Made by a program: the position numbers and the translations under genes | Assembly (NCBI RefSeq): GCF_001507435.1 | Contig: NZ_LMWH01000070.1 | Coordinates: 62,001 to 126,000, forward strand | Source: Streptomyces sp. NRRL F-5122 | GTDB taxonomy: Bacteria; Actinomycetota; Actinomycetes; Streptomycetales; Streptomycetaceae | Length of the DNA: 64,000 nucleotides | Reading direction: 5' to 3' | In this document: positions 35,601-44,206 of the stretch, one piece after another | Layout of the letters: the number at the start of each line of letters is the position of its first letter | Numbering within the stretch: the first letter of the stretch is position 1 | Notes under the pieces: generated by a model | Told to the model about the DNA's origin: nothing | Seen by the model: the letters and a program-made list of their open reading frames with translations, nothing else | The model's database searches: none

Positions 35601-36244
35601 ACCTTGAGCGTCGGCAGCCCGGCGACCACGTCGAGGAAATGCCCGGACAGCCGGGACAGCAGCCGCCACTGCCGGTCCATCTGCGACTGGGTGGCCCAGC
35701 CGATCAGCATCATGAAGAGCGGGATGAGCGGCAGCGTCGCGACGATGATCGCCGCCGAAACCCAGTCCTCGGTGACGATCCGTGCGAGCACCGCCACCGG
35801 CACGACGACCGCCAGACCCAACTGCGGCAGATAGCGGGAGAAGTAGTCGTCGAGGGCGTCGACACCTCGGGTGGCCAGAGCGACCAGCGATCCGGTCCGC
35901 TGACCGGCGAGCCACCCGGGGCCGAGTGCTCCGGCCCGCTCCAGCAGCCGTCGGCGCAGCTCGGACTTCACGGCCGCGCTCGCCCGGTGGGCGGCGAGTT
36001 CGGTGAGCCAGGAGACCGCGGCCCGGCCGGCCGCGACCGCAACCAGGAGCAGCAGGGGTGTGCGCAGTTCGGCGGCCGAGTGGTGGTGCTGGAAGGCGCC
36101 GACCACCACCTCGGAGATCAGCATGGCCTGGGCGATCACCAGTGCAGCTCCGACGGCGCCCAGCCCGACGACCGCCACAAGGAAGAGCCGGGTGGCCCGC
36201 GCGTAGCGGAGAAGCCGCGGATCGATCGGTTTCACGTGAAACAT
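32696..36244 (-). CDS. cydCD: Fused CydD-CydC ABC transporter for cytochrome bd assembly
   Basis: A 1182-residue fusion of two complete half-transporters, needed for cytochrome bd maturation, probably by exporting thiols (cysteine or glutathione equivalents). The first half has six helices, Walker A GPSGAGKTTLLN and signature LSAGQRQRLALARAF; the second has Walker A GPSGAGKTTLAQ and signature LSGGQRQRLALARAL, each with LLLDEPTA- or VLDEPAE-type Walker B. The start ATG 36244 encodes MFHVKP because a parS site covers codons 1-5. An upstream in-frame ATG (36274) lies inside a hairpin. It ends the cydA-cydB-cydCD operon. Confidence 0.95.
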   Translation of the reverse strand: MFHVKPIDPRLLRYARATRLFLVAVVGLGAVGAALVIAQAMLISEVVVGAFQHHHSAAELRTPLLLLVAVAAGRAAVSWLTELAAHRASAAVKSELRRRLLERAGALGPGWLAGQRTGSLVALATRGVDALDDYFSRYLPQLGLAVVVPVAVLARIVTEDWVSAAIIVATLPLIPLFMMLIGWATQSQMDRQWRLLSRLSGHFLDVVAGLPTLKVFGRAKAQAESIKRITGEYRQATMRTLRIAFLSSFALELLATISVALVAVTIGMRLVHGDMDLYIGLVILVLAPEAYLPLRQVGAQYHAAAEGLSAAEEIFAVLETPVPARGTRRLPEGEITFEGVSVRYPGRSSDAVSAVSLSVGAGETVALVGPSGAGKTTLLNVLLGFVEPGQGRVCVGGADLATADLDEWRSRIAWVPQRPHLYAGTVTENVRLARPDADDAAVRSALADAGALEFVDALPAGADTVLGEDGAGLSAGQRQRLALARAFLADRPVLLLDEPTASLDGATEADIVEAVRRLAVGRTVLLVVHRPALLALADRLVRLDAQEHARTSGPTRAGAVPSPRQGTPPGVAAHDERAPVTAPLRRAGLFARVQAMAGPRRGRLTLALLFGSLAPASAVGLMATSGWLISRASQQPPVLYLMVAVTATRAFGIGRAVFRYAERLVSHDAVLRMLADTRVAVYRRLERLAPAGLRTTRRGDLLTRLVADVDTLSDYWLRWLLPVGAALVVSAGSVGFTAWLLPEAGAALAVGLLAAGVGVPLLTGAVAHRAERRLAPARGELATWVTDLLTGTAELTVAGALPERTAGTRRADGVLTRIASRAATATALGDGLTALVSGLTVAAAALVGARAVADGRLGGVAMAVVVLTPLAAFEAVTGLPLAVQYRQRVRRSAERVYEVLDAQEPVHEPDLPRQAPPSAFPLVLAGLTARHDGQGRDALGGFDLTLEQGRRIAVVGPSGAGKTTLAQVLLRFLDADGGSYTLGGTDAYALEGDDVRRMVGLCAQDAHLFDSSVRENLLLARRNADEAELRDALARARLLDWADGLPDGLGTLVGEHGARLSGGQRQRLALARALLADFPVLVLDEPAEHLDLPTADALTADLLAATEGRTTLLITHRLAGLEAVDEVIVLAEGHVVQRGPYAELVATDGPLREMLEREARGDLLGDRAVRAVPAVRELAEVQ
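36229..36242. promoter_or_regulatory. parS site (perfect) overlapping the cydCD start
   Basis: GTTTCACGTGAAAC, the perfect 14-bp streptomycete ParB-binding palindrome. The cydCD start codon (36244-36242) overlaps its last base, and the site continues into codon 5 (Met-Phe-His-Val-Lys). Confidence 0.92.
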
Positions 36245-36260
36245 GCCTTTCCGGACGGGG

Positions 36261-36288
36261 GACGGGCGTTTCACGGGAAACGCCCGTC
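36261..36288. terminator. cydB-cydCD intergenic hairpin with a parS-like core
   Basis: Inverted repeat GACGGGCGTTTC / GAAACGCCCGTC (36261-36272, 36277-36288) with a four-base loop, in the 55-base gap between cydB and cydCD. Its centre reads GTTTCACGGGAAAC (36268-36281), one base from parS. It could attenuate cydCD or stabilise cydAB mRNA. Confidence 0.75.
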
Positions 36289-36299
36289 CTGACCAGAAC

Positions 36300-37313
36300 T
36301 CAGTGTGTGACTCCTGCGGCGTCGGCGATGTGCTGCGTGCCGATGCGCTTGCGGAACACCCAGTACGTCCATCCCTGGTAGAGCAGGACGAGCGGCGTGG
36401 CGATACCGGCGCACCACGTCATGATCTTCAGGGTGTAGGGGCTCGACGAGGCGTTGCTCACCGTCAGGCTCCAGTCCGCGTCGAGCGTGGACGGCATGAC
36501 GTTCGGAAACAGCGTCAGGAAGAGCATCGCGACCGCGGCCACGACGGTGACGCCGGAGAGCGCGAACGCCCACCCCTCACGCCCGGCCTGGTTCGCCACA
36601 AGGGCCACGACCAGCGCGGCCACCGCCACGATCAGCGCGATCAGACTCTTGCCGTCGCCCTGGTCGATCTGTGCCCAGACGAGGAAGAGCAGGACCAGGA
36701 CGGCCGTCAGCAGACCGACCCAGCGGGCCAGCCTCCGGGCCCGTTCCCGGATGTCCCCGACGGTCTTGAGCGCCGTGAACACCGTGCCATGGAAGGTGAA
36801 CAGAGTCAGCGTCACCAGACCGCCGAGGAGCGCGAAGGGGTTCAGCAGATCCCCGACGCCGCCCACGTACTCGAAGTTCCGGTCGATCTTGACGCCCCGC
36901 ACGATGTTGGCGAAGGCCACACCCCACAGGAATGCGGGGATCAGCGAGGTCCAGAAGATCGCGGTCTCCCAGTTGCGCTGCCAGCTCTCCTCGGGCCGCT
37001 TGGCCCGGTACTCGAAGGCGACACCGCGCACGATCAGGCAGACCAGGATGACCAGCAACGGCAGATAGAACCCGGAGAAGAGCGTGGCGTACCACTCGGG
37101 GAACGCGGCGAAGGTCGCGCCGCCCGCGGTGAGCAGCCACACCTCGTTGCCGTCCCAGACGGGCCCGATCGTGTTGATCAGCACCCGCCGCTCCGGCCGG
37201 TTGCGGGCCAGCAGCTTGGTGAGGATGCCGACCCCGAAGTCGAAGCCCTCCAGGAAGAAGTAGCCGATCCAGAGAACCGCTATGAGGACGAACCAGACGT
37301 CGTGAAGTTGCAT
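36300..37313 (-). CDS. cydB: Cytochrome bd oxidase subunit II
   Basis: A 337-residue integral membrane subunit with eight or nine hydrophobic helices. The N-terminus has LEGFDFGVGIL and INTIGPVWDGNEVWL, the family signatures. It forms the quinol oxidase with CydA and helps scaffold the haem pair. Start ATG 37313, 20 bases after the cydA stop; the same operon continues to cydCD after a 55-base gap that holds a hairpin. Confidence 0.96.
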   Translation of the reverse strand: MQLHDVWFVLIAVLWIGYFFLEGFDFGVGILTKLLARNRPERRVLINTIGPVWDGNEVWLLTAGGATFAAFPEWYATLFSGFYLPLLVILVCLIVRGVAFEYRAKRPEESWQRNWETAIFWTSLIPAFLWGVAFANIVRGVKIDRNFEYVGGVGDLLNPFALLGGLVTLTLFTFHGTVFTALKTVGDIRERARRLARWVGLLTAVLVLLFLVWAQIDQGDGKSLIALIVAVAALVVALVANQAGREGWAFALSGVTVVAAVAMLFLTLFPNVMPSTLDADWSLTVSNASSSPYTLKIMTWCAGIATPLVLLYQGWTYWVFRKRIGTQHIADAAGVTH

Positions 37314-37333
37314 GATCTGAGCGCTCCCTCGGC

Positions 37334-38842
37334 CTAGTACGAGAAGGCCATCGGCTTGTCGGCGTCCGTGGAGTCGCCGCCGATCCTTGTGGGCGGATGG
37401 AGATCGGACTCGCTGAGCTCCGGCGGTCCCGCCTTGACGTACTTGACGAGCAGCTTGACCTCGATGACCGCGAGAATCGCGTACAGCAGGGTGAACACCG
37501 TCATGGACGTGAGGACCTCGCCCTGGGACACACCGGGGGAGACCGCGTCACGGGTGCGCAGCACGCCGTAGACGACCCACGGCTGGCGACCCATCTCGGT
37601 GAATATCCAGCCCCAGGAGTTGGCGATGAGCGGGAAGCCCAGGGTCAGGACGGCTATGCGCCAGTACCACGTGGTGAGCCTCGGGCCGAGCGGCTTCTTC
37701 CGGAGGAGGACCAGATGCGGCACCTCGTCCTCCCCCCCGCGCAGATGGGCGGGGAGCAGGAACTTCTTGCGGGTGAGCCAGAGCCCGGCGAGCCCGATGG
37801 TGAAGGACGCCATACCGAAGCCGATCATCCAGCGGAATCCCCAGAAGGTGACGGGGATGATCGGACGGTAGTCGCCGGGGCCGTACTTCTGCTGCTCTGC
37901 CCTGTTGGTGTCGTTGATGCCGGGGACGTAGGAGCTGAAGTCGTCGTTGGCCAGGAAGGACAGAACGCCCGGGACGGACAGCTCGACGCTGTTGTGCCCC
38001 TTGCTGACGTCTCCGTAGGCGAAGATCGAGAAAGGTGCGGGGCTCTCGCCGTCCCACAGGGCCTCGGCGGCGGCCATCTTCATCGGCTGCTGCTTGAACA
38101 TGACCTTGCCGAGGAGGTCACCGCTGACCGCAGTCAGCAGGCCGGCGATGACGACGGTGACCAGACCGAGCCGCAGCGAGCTCTTCATCACGGGGATGTG
38201 CTTCTTGCGCAGCAGGTGGTAGGAGGCGATGCCGACCATGAACGCGCCGCCCGTGAGGAAGGCCGCGGACAGGGTGTGGAAGACCTGGGTGAGCGTGGTG
38301 TTCTGCGTCAGGACCTGCCAGAAGTCGGTGAGTTCGGCGCGGCCCTTCTCCTTGTTGATCCGGTAGCCGACCGGGTGCTGCATCCAGGAGTTGGCGGCGA
38401 GGATGAAGTACGCCGACAGGATCGTGCCGATGGACACCATCCATATGCAGGCGAGGTGGATCTTCTTCGGCAGCTTGTCCCAGCCGAAGATCCACAGACC
38501 GATGAAGGTGGACTCGAAGAAGAAGGCGATGAGTGCCTCGAAGGCGAGCGGGGCACCGAAGATGTCACCGACGAAGCGCGAGTAGGCGGACCAGTTCATG
38601 CCGAACTGGAACTCCTGGACGATGCCGGTGACGACACCCATCGCAATGTTGATCAAGAAAAGCTTGCCCCAGAACTTCGTGGCCCGGAGGTACTTCTCCT
38701 TCTCCGACCGCACCCAGGCTGTCTGCAGACCGGCCGTCAGCGCGGCCAGCGAGATCGTCAGCGGAACGAACAGGAAGTGGTAGACGGTGGTGATACCGAA
38801 CTGCCATCGCGCCAGAGTCTCCGGTGCCAAAGCCATGTCCAC
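37334..38842 (-). CDS. cydA: Cytochrome bd oxidase subunit I
   Basis: A 502-residue subunit that holds three haems and the quinol site. His22 (VYHFLF) and His189 (QVFHTLS) match the axial haem ligands, and Glu102 and Glu110 (FEALIAFFFES) match the conserved acidic pair. KQQPMKMAAAEALWD is the quinol-binding (Q loop) start; the loop is short, as in the short-loop class. Start ATG 38842; a second ATG two codons in is possible. The Rex operator 86 bases upstream indicates control by NADH/NAD+ ratio, so expression should rise when oxygen falls. Confidence 0.96.
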   Translation of the reverse strand: MDMALAPETLARWQFGITTVYHFLFVPLTISLAALTAGLQTAWVRSEKEKYLRATKFWGKLFLINIAMGVVTGIVQEFQFGMNWSAYSRFVGDIFGAPLAFEALIAFFFESTFIGLWIFGWDKLPKKIHLACIWMVSIGTILSAYFILAANSWMQHPVGYRINKEKGRAELTDFWQVLTQNTTLTQVFHTLSAAFLTGGAFMVGIASYHLLRKKHIPVMKSSLRLGLVTVVIAGLLTAVSGDLLGKVMFKQQPMKMAAAEALWDGESPAPFSIFAYGDVSKGHNSVELSVPGVLSFLANDDFSSYVPGINDTNRAEQQKYGPGDYRPIIPVTFWGFRWMIGFGMASFTIGLAGLWLTRKKFLLPAHLRGGEDEVPHLVLLRKKPLGPRLTTWYWRIAVLTLGFPLIANSWGWIFTEMGRQPWVVYGVLRTRDAVSPGVSQGEVLTSMTVFTLLYAILAVIEVKLLVKYVKAGPPELSESDLHPPTRIGGDSTDADKPMAFSY

Positions 38843-38927
38843 GCCGTGTTCTCCTTACGTCGCCGTGGTCACAAGCGGCGGCTCGCCCCTTTCGTCCCAG
38901 ACATCACTGGATCAATCGGGACGCGTT

Positions 38928-38943
38928 TGTGAACGCGTTCACA
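38928..38943. promoter_or_regulatory. Rex operator upstream of cydA
   Basis: TGTGAACGCGTTCACA, a perfect 16-bp palindrome matching the ROP site of the redox repressor Rex as known for cyd control in Streptomyces. A further TTCACAA half-site follows at 38944-38950. It lies 86 bases before the cydA start. Confidence 0.9.
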
Positions 38944-39098
38944 TTCACAAGCAATTATGGCGCATAGGGGTTCGAGTCCGGATGGGTGGGGGGTCCCTCA
39001 AGCCGACGGACCATCGGACCCGGGCCGGGACCGGCCGGCCCATGGCGCGATCCGGCCGCTTCCGCCGGCCCCTGAGACCGGCGGGCCCGAACGCACTC

Positions 39099-39137
39099 GG
39101 CGTGCCCCCACCGCCACGGGGACGGGGGGGGCACGCC
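39099..39137. terminator. Hairpin after the HisC-type gene
   Basis: Inverted repeat GGCGTGCCCCC / GGGGGCACGCC (39099-39109, 39127-39137), 23 bases beyond the stop of the leftward aminotransferase gene and before the cyd promoter region, so it would separate the two leftward units. Confidence 0.75.
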
Positions 39138-39160
39138 GGTGCACGCCTGCACGGAGACCG

Positions 39161-40240
39161 CTAACCCTCCTTGGGGTAGCCCTCCGCGACCTTCATGAAG
39201 ATGTCGTTCCCCTCGGCCTCGCCGATCGTCACGCGCACCCCTTCACCCGGGAAGGGCCGCACGACCACGCCGGCCTGCTCGCAGACGGCCGCGAAGTCCA
39301 TGGTCCGCTCCCCCAGCCGCAGCCACACGAAGTTCGCCTGCGTCTCGGGCACCGTCCAGCCCTGGGCGCGCAGGGCGTCCACGACCCGGGTGCGCTCGCC
39401 CACCAACGAGCCGACGCGGCCCAGTAGTTCGTCCTCCGCCCGCAGCGAGGCGATCGCCGCCTCCTGTGCCAGCTGGCTCACACCGAACGGTACCGCCGTC
39501 TTGCGCAGCGCCGCGGCCACCGGCTCATGGGCGATCGCGAAGCCGACGCGCAGCCCCGCGAGGCCGTAGGCCTTGGAGAAGGTGCGCAGCACGCAGACGT
39601 TCGGCCGCCGGCGGTACAGCTCGACACCGTCCGGCACCCTGACATCGCGGATGAACTCCCGGTAGGCCTCGTCGAGCACCACCAGCACATCGTCGGGCAC
39701 CCGGTCCAGGAAGCGCTCCAGCTCCTCCCTGCGCACCACCGTGCCGGTCGGGTTGTTGGGATTGCAGACGAAGATCAGCCGGGTGCGGTCGGTGATCGCG
39801 TCCGCCATCGCGTCCAGGTCGTGGACGTCGCCCGGGGTGAGCGGCACCTGCACCGGGGTCGCACCACTGATCCGCGTGATGATCGGGTACGCCTCGAAGG
39901 AGCGCCAGGCGTAGATCACCTCGTCACCCGGGCCGCTCGTCGCCTGCAGCAGCTGCTGGGCGACCCCGACCGAGCCCGTCCCGGTCGCGAGGTGGGCCCG
40001 GGGCACCCCGAAGCGCTCCGACAACTCGTCCATCAGGCCCGTGCACGCCATGTCCGGGTAGCGGTTGAAGGAACAGGCCGCCGCGGTCACGCTCTCCAGC
40101 ACGCCCGGAAGCGGGGGGTAGGGATTCTCGTTCGAGGACAGCTTGTAGCCCGTCGGACCGCCCGTCTCGGCAGGCTTCCCGGGCTTGTAGGTGGGGATGT
40201 CCTCCAGCACGGCACGCAGCCTCGGGCTCGTCTCGCTCAC
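39161..40240 (-). CDS. Histidinol-phosphate/aromatic aminotransferase-like PLP enzyme
   Basis: A 359-residue fold-I aminotransferase. [10 protein letters not shown] opens the enzyme as in HisC; NPNNPTGT binds the pyridine ring, Asp in VLDEAYREF pairs with the ring nitrogen, and Lys223 ([15 protein letters not shown]) forms the Schiff base. It would use histidinol phosphate or aromatic keto acids (tyrosine/phenylalanine) with glutamate. It lies outside any his operon, so it may be the second HisC-like copy and serve aromatic amino acids. GTG 40240 has GAGGA upstream. Confidence 0.88.
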   Translation of the reverse strand: MSETSPRLRAVLEDIPTYKPGKPAETGGPTGYKLSSNENPYPPLPGVLESVTAAACSFNRYPDMACTGLMDELSERFGVPRAHLATGTGSVGVAQQLLQATSGPGDEVIYAWRSFEAYPIITRISGATPVQVPLTPGDVHDLDAMADAITDRTRLIFVCNPNNPTGTVVRREELERFLDRVPDDVLVVLDEAYREFIRDVRVPDGVELYRRRPNVCVLRTFSKAYGLAGLRVGFAIAHEPVAAALRKTAVPFGVSQLAQEAAIASLRAEDELLGRVGSLVGERTRVVDALRAQGWTVPETQANFVWLRLGERTMDFAAVCEQAGVVVRPFPGEGVRVTIGEAEGNDIFMKVAEGYPKEG

Positions 40241-40695
40241 CGCAGTCCTCCTCGCGCACACCACCGCCCGTGGCCCGCCACCGGCGTCCAATGCTTCTCA
40301 CCTTATGAGGATTCGGCGCTGCTGCGCATGGGCTGTGGACAACCGTGTGCGCCTGCGTTCCCGTCCCGGCGAAAACGGCGGCGCATCAGCGTACGAACCG
40401 GGGCGCATCACCGTCCGAAGGCGTGTGGGTCCGGGGGGCGCGTCACCGACTTTCGCGCGCGCCCGTGGCTCACGCCCTGGCGCGCATCCCTCGTGAAGGT
40501 GAGTTGAGACCTCTTCGAAATATGGCGACCTTGGCAGGCCCATACGTGCCGACAAGTCATGTACTGATGCTGGATCGTTCAAGTCTCTTGGCTTCCAAGG
40601 CATTTGACGGAAATTGACCATGCAGAAACGTGCCTGTCAACGGGTGCATATGCGTCCGCACTACCCCACCGCATGAGCCCTACTATCGGCTCGCC
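40241..40695. other. 455-base divergent gap with one DnaA box
   Basis: Between the aminotransferase and the LacI-type regulator. TGTGGACAA (40334-40342, reverse of the perfect DnaA consensus) is the only strong site. An imperfect palindrome CTTGG-CTT-CCAAG lies about 105 bases before the regulator start and could be an autoregulatory operator. No gene is supported. Confidence 0.5.
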
Positions 40696-41808
40696 ATGAC
40701 AGCAGCAGGGAAGCACCAGGTGAGCCGGGCGGAGACCTCCCGCCAAGGAAGCCGACAGGGACGGGCAGGCATCAGAGATGTGGCCGCCGCCGCCGGGGTC
40801 TCCATCACGACCGTCTCCGACGCCCTCAACGGCAAGGGCCGGCTGCCGGACGCCACCCGACGCCACGTTCGCGAGGTCGCCGACCGGCTGGGGTATCGCC
40901 CCTCGGCCGCGGCCCGCACCCTCCGTACCGGCAAGTCGGGCCTCATCGGCCTGACCGTGACGACGTACGGGGATGAACCTTTCACCTTCACCGAGTTCGC
41001 GTACTTCGCGGAGATGGCCAGAGCCGCCACCTCGGCCGCGCTCGCCCGGGGCTACGCGCTGGTGATCCTGCCGGCGACCTCGCGCCACGACGTGTGGTCG
41101 AACGTCGCCCTGGACGGCACGGTCGTCATCGACCCGTCGGACCAGGACCCGGTGGTCAGCGAGCTGGTCCGGCAGGGCTTACCGGTCGTCTCCGACGGCC
41201 GCCCGGCCGGTTCGCTCCCGGTCACGGCCTGGGTCGACAACGACCACGAGGCAGCGGTCCTGGGCATCCTCGACCACCTGGCGGAGGCGGGTGCCCGCCG
41301 GATCGGACTGCTGACCGGCACCACCACGGACACCTACACCCACCTGTCCACGACCGCGTACCTGAACTGGTGCGAGCGCGTCGGGCAGGACCCCGTCTAC
41401 GAGGCCTATCCGGCCCACGACCCGTGCGCGGGCGCCGTCGCCGCCGACCGTCTGCTGGCCCGTCCCGACCGTCCCGACGCGGTCTACGGGCTCTTCGACC
41501 CGAACGGCACCGACCTGCTGGCGGCCGCCCGCCGGTACGGACTGCGCGTACCCGACGATCTGCTGCTCGTGTGCTGCAGCGAGTCCGCCGTGTACGCCAA
41601 CACCGAGCCTCCGGTCACGACGCTCTCGCTGAAGCCCCGCCGGATCGGCACGGCGGTGGTCCAGCTCCTCATCGACGCCATCGAGGGGGTGCAGTCGGAG
41701 CGGCCCGTCGAGCAGGTGATACCGACGGAACTGATCGTTCGTACGTCGTCCGAGCGACGCCCGCCGCGTACGACCGTCAGTCCGCCCCGGTCGCCCGAGC
41801 AGGGGTAG
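40696..41808 (+). CDS. LacI family transcriptional regulator with a TTA codon
   Basis: A 370-residue regulator. The helix-turn-helix is IRDVAAAAGVSITTVSDALNGK (about 23-44), with the hinge RPSAAARTLRTG, followed by the periplasmic-binding-like ligand domain. The start ATG 40696 was chosen over an upstream in-frame GTG with no ribosome site. Codon 162 (41179-41181) is TTA, the rare leucine codon that needs the bldA tRNA, so its translation may be tied to development. No sugar operon adjoins it: next comes a phosphatase gene. Ligand and targets are unknown. Confidence 0.9.
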   Translation: MTAAGKHQVSRAETSRQGSRQGRAGIRDVAAAAGVSITTVSDALNGKGRLPDATRRHVREVADRLGYRPSAAARTLRTGKSGLIGLTVTTYGDEPFTFTEFAYFAEMARAATSAALARGYALVILPATSRHDVWSNVALDGTVVIDPSDQDPVVSELVRQGLPVVSDGRPAGSLPVTAWVDNDHEAAVLGILDHLAEAGARRIGLLTGTTTDTYTHLSTTAYLNWCERVGQDPVYEAYPAHDPCAGAVAADRLLARPDRPDAVYGLFDPNGTDLLAAARRYGLRVPDDLLLVCCSESAVYANTEPPVTTLSLKPRRIGTAVVQLLIDAIEGVQSERPVEQVIPTELIVRTSSERRPPRTTVSPPRSPEQG

Positions 41809-41818
41809 CCGCCGGTGA

Positions 41819-41848
41819 CCCGCGGGCGACGCACGGATGGCCCGCGGG
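41819..41848. terminator. Hairpin after the LacI-type gene
   Basis: Perfect 9-bp inverted repeat CCCGCGGGC / GCCCGCGGG (41819-41827, 41840-41848), 11 bases beyond the stop. It separates the regulator from the phosphatase gene. Confidence 0.7.
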
Positions 41849-42052
41849 CGGCCGAAAGGCCGGACGTCGACAGGGGAAAGCCCCGCCCATTTAGGGCGAA
41901 AGCCTCGGGGATCCGGGGCCCTACCCCGATTCACCACCCCTGGGTCATCACATGGCGCGATCCGCATTCCTATGATGGGCCCACGACACCGCGGGCCGCT
42001 GCGACCAGGCAGTCCGAAGCGGTGCAGATGCGGCGCAATGGTGGAGGGGTCG

Positions 42053-43147
42053 ATGACTCAGGGGGCCGGTCAGGGACCCGAGGCGGAACAGGCGGGGACG
42101 GTGCGTGACTTCCGGGTGCCCGGGTACGTCCACGAGACCGGTCCGTACGCCCAGAACATGCCCCCCGGCCAGGTCGCCCCGACCGCCGCACCGCCGGCGG
42201 CCTATCCCGACGGGTACTCCGCCGACTACACGCCCACCGAGCGTGACCTCCCCGTCGTCAACCGCGGCGACACCCTTCAGACCACCGTCGACCCCGCGTC
42301 CGTCCCGGCCCAGCAGCCCGGCGAGGGACCGGGGCCGCTGTTCGTGGTCGGGGACGTCCACGGCTTCCTCGACCAGCTCGTGGCGGCCCTCCAGGACAAG
42401 GGCCTCATCGACGCCGCCGGCAACTGGTCCGCCGGCACGGCGCGGCTGTGGTTCCTGGGGGACTTCACCGACCGTGGTCCCGACGGCATCGGCGTCATCG
42501 ATCTCGTGATGCGGCTGTCGGCCGAGGCCGCCGCGGCAGGTGGCTACTGCAAGGCGCTCATGGGCAACCACGAGCTGCTCCTCCTCGGCGCAAAGCGGTT
42601 CGGCGACACCCCCGTCAGCTCCGGCGCGGGAACGGCCACCTTCCAGGCGGCCTGGCTGCTCAACGGCGGCCAGAAGACGGACATGGACCGTCTGCAGGAT
42701 CACCACCTCCAGTGGATGGCCCGTCTGGACGCGGTGGAGGAGGTCGACGGACATCTTCTGGTCCACTCGGACACGACCGCGTACCTCGACTACGGCGACT
42801 CGATCGAAGCGGTCAACGACACCATCCGCGAGACGCTCACCCGCAACGACGCGGACGAGGTGTGGGACCTGTTCCGAAAGTTCACCAAGCGCTTCTCCTT
42901 CCGCGACGAGGGCGGTGCCGACGCCGCGCGATCCCTGCTGGAGATGTACGGCGGCAGGCGCGTCGTCCATGGCCACAGCCCCATTCCCTACCTGCTGGGC
43001 CAGGTCGGCTCGGAGGAGGGCGAGGACAGCACCGGACCGGTGGTCGAGGGCCCGCACGTGTACGCGGACGGGCTGGCGATCGCGATGGACGGCGGTGTGA
43101 CCATGGCCGGGAAGCTGCTCGTCCAGCAACTCCCCTTGGAGCGCTAG
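42053..43147 (+). CDS. Calcineurin-like metallophosphoesterase
   Basis: A 364-residue phosphatase of the PPP-type metallophosphatase superfamily. The di-metal motifs are in order: GDVHG, GDFTDRGPDG, GNHE, and HGHSP near 310. A 100-residue Pro/Gly-rich N-terminal tail is unstructured. It resembles bacterial PPP/ApaH-like enzymes and could act on phosphoproteins or dinucleoside polyphosphates. ATG 42053 has GGAGGGG upstream. It is monocistronic. Confidence 0.9.
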   Translation: MTQGAGQGPEAEQAGTVRDFRVPGYVHETGPYAQNMPPGQVAPTAAPPAAYPDGYSADYTPTERDLPVVNRGDTLQTTVDPASVPAQQPGEGPGPLFVVGDVHGFLDQLVAALQDKGLIDAAGNWSAGTARLWFLGDFTDRGPDGIGVIDLVMRLSAEAAAAGGYCKALMGNHELLLLGAKRFGDTPVSSGAGTATFQAAWLLNGGQKTDMDRLQDHHLQWMARLDAVEEVDGHLLVHSDTTAYLDYGDSIEAVNDTIRETLTRNDADEVWDLFRKFTKRFSFRDEGGADAARSLLEMYGGRRVVHGHSPIPYLLGQVGSEEGEDSTGPVVEGPHVYADGLAIAMDGGVTMAGKLLVQQLPLER

Positions 43148-43345
43148 AAGTTCACGAGGCACGTGACCCCGGCACAGTACCGCCGCGGACCGCGCGGTCG
43201 GGCGTGCAATTTCCTGAAACCCCCTGTCACCGGGTGCCGTCGCCGCTCTACCATCGGCTTATCCGTAGCAGGCTCCCCTCCGTTTCTGCCCGACGGCTCG
43301 TCAGCATGCCGAGCCACAAGCCCTACGGAGCATCGGGGGATGCAC

Positions 43346-44206
43346 ATGAACAGCGTTCCGCAGCACCTGCTGAGCGAGGACCGCCAGGATTACGAGCGGA
43401 TCCTCGATGAGGCGCTGCGCTCCGCACCACACCGCCCGGAACTGGCCGCTGTGGGACAGCGGCTCAACCCCGAACAACTGCGCACCATGGCGCTGAACGC
43501 CACCGCTCTCATCACGGCGGCGGCAGCGGCCGAGTACCACCACTACGTGAAGGTCCGCGAGGAACTGCGCCGGCCGGCGCAGTCCACCCCGCCCGTCCAC
43601 GACAGCACCTCCCGCTCCCTGGAACAGGAGATGGACGGCCTGGGGCTTGCCGCCACCATGGGAGAGGCCGCAGCGAGCGCCGGCGCAGGTGCCGTCGTCG
43701 CGGTGCTCGCTCCCTTCCTCGCCGGTGCCGCGGCGGTGATCTTCCTGCTCGTCGGCTACATCCTCAAGATGGTCGATCCCGACCAGGCCTTCGCCCGTAC
43801 CCTCCTGACCACCGGGTGGGTCTTCGGCGCGATGACGGCTGCGACGATCCTGATCGCCGCGATAGGGCTGCTGATCACCGCCCTGCGCAACAGCTCCACC
43901 GAGGACGAACCAGGCCCGCAGGGCGAGTTGGCCCTAGAGGTGAGCCGGGCCAGGGAATCCTGGCGAGAGGCCCTGCTGGAGCGCGGAATCCTGCCGTTCC
44001 TCCGCGAGGCGCTCGCCGACCCGGGTACGGCCGCGATGAACCGGAAGACTCCGGAAACGACCCCCAGCCGCATCCCGCACCTCGGGTACGACCGGCCGGG
44101 GTTCAGCAGCCCCGACAGCGGCGCCTCCGCGGGATCGCGGCCCAGTTTCACCAGCCCGGACTTCACCAGTCCGGACTTCGGCGGGCCGGACCACCGACCG
44201 GAGTGA
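43346..44206 (+). CDS. Hypothetical two-helix membrane protein with repetitive C-terminal tail
   Basis: A 286-residue protein of unknown function. An N-terminal soluble part (about 1-105) with a helical segment precedes two adjacent hydrophobic helices (about 112-142 and 152-176). A charged region (RARESWREALLERGILPFLREAL) then a low-complexity tail with repeats of SPDF (FTSPDFTSPDFGGPD) follow. ATG 43346 lies six bases after GGGGG; ATG 43340 two codons earlier abuts it. I know no family; the neighbours do not help. Confidence 0.7.
   Translation: MNSVPQHLLSEDRQDYERILDEALRSAPHRPELAAVGQRLNPEQLRTMALNATALITAAAAAEYHHYVKVREELRRPAQSTPPVHDSTSRSLEQEMDGLGLAATMGEAAASAGAGAVVAVLAPFLAGAAAVIFLLVGYILKMVDPDQAFARTLLTTGWVFGAMTAATILIAAIGLLITALRNSSTEDEPGPQGELALEVSRARESWREALLERGILPFLREALADPGTAAMNRKTPETTPSRIPHLGYDRPGFSSPDSGASAGSRPSFTSPDFTSPDFGGPDHRPE

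Noticed and set aside
40334..40342. Lone DnaA box near the aminotransferase gene
   Set aside because: A single 9-mer in a 455-base gap is weak evidence; I recorded it but do not treat it as a cluster.
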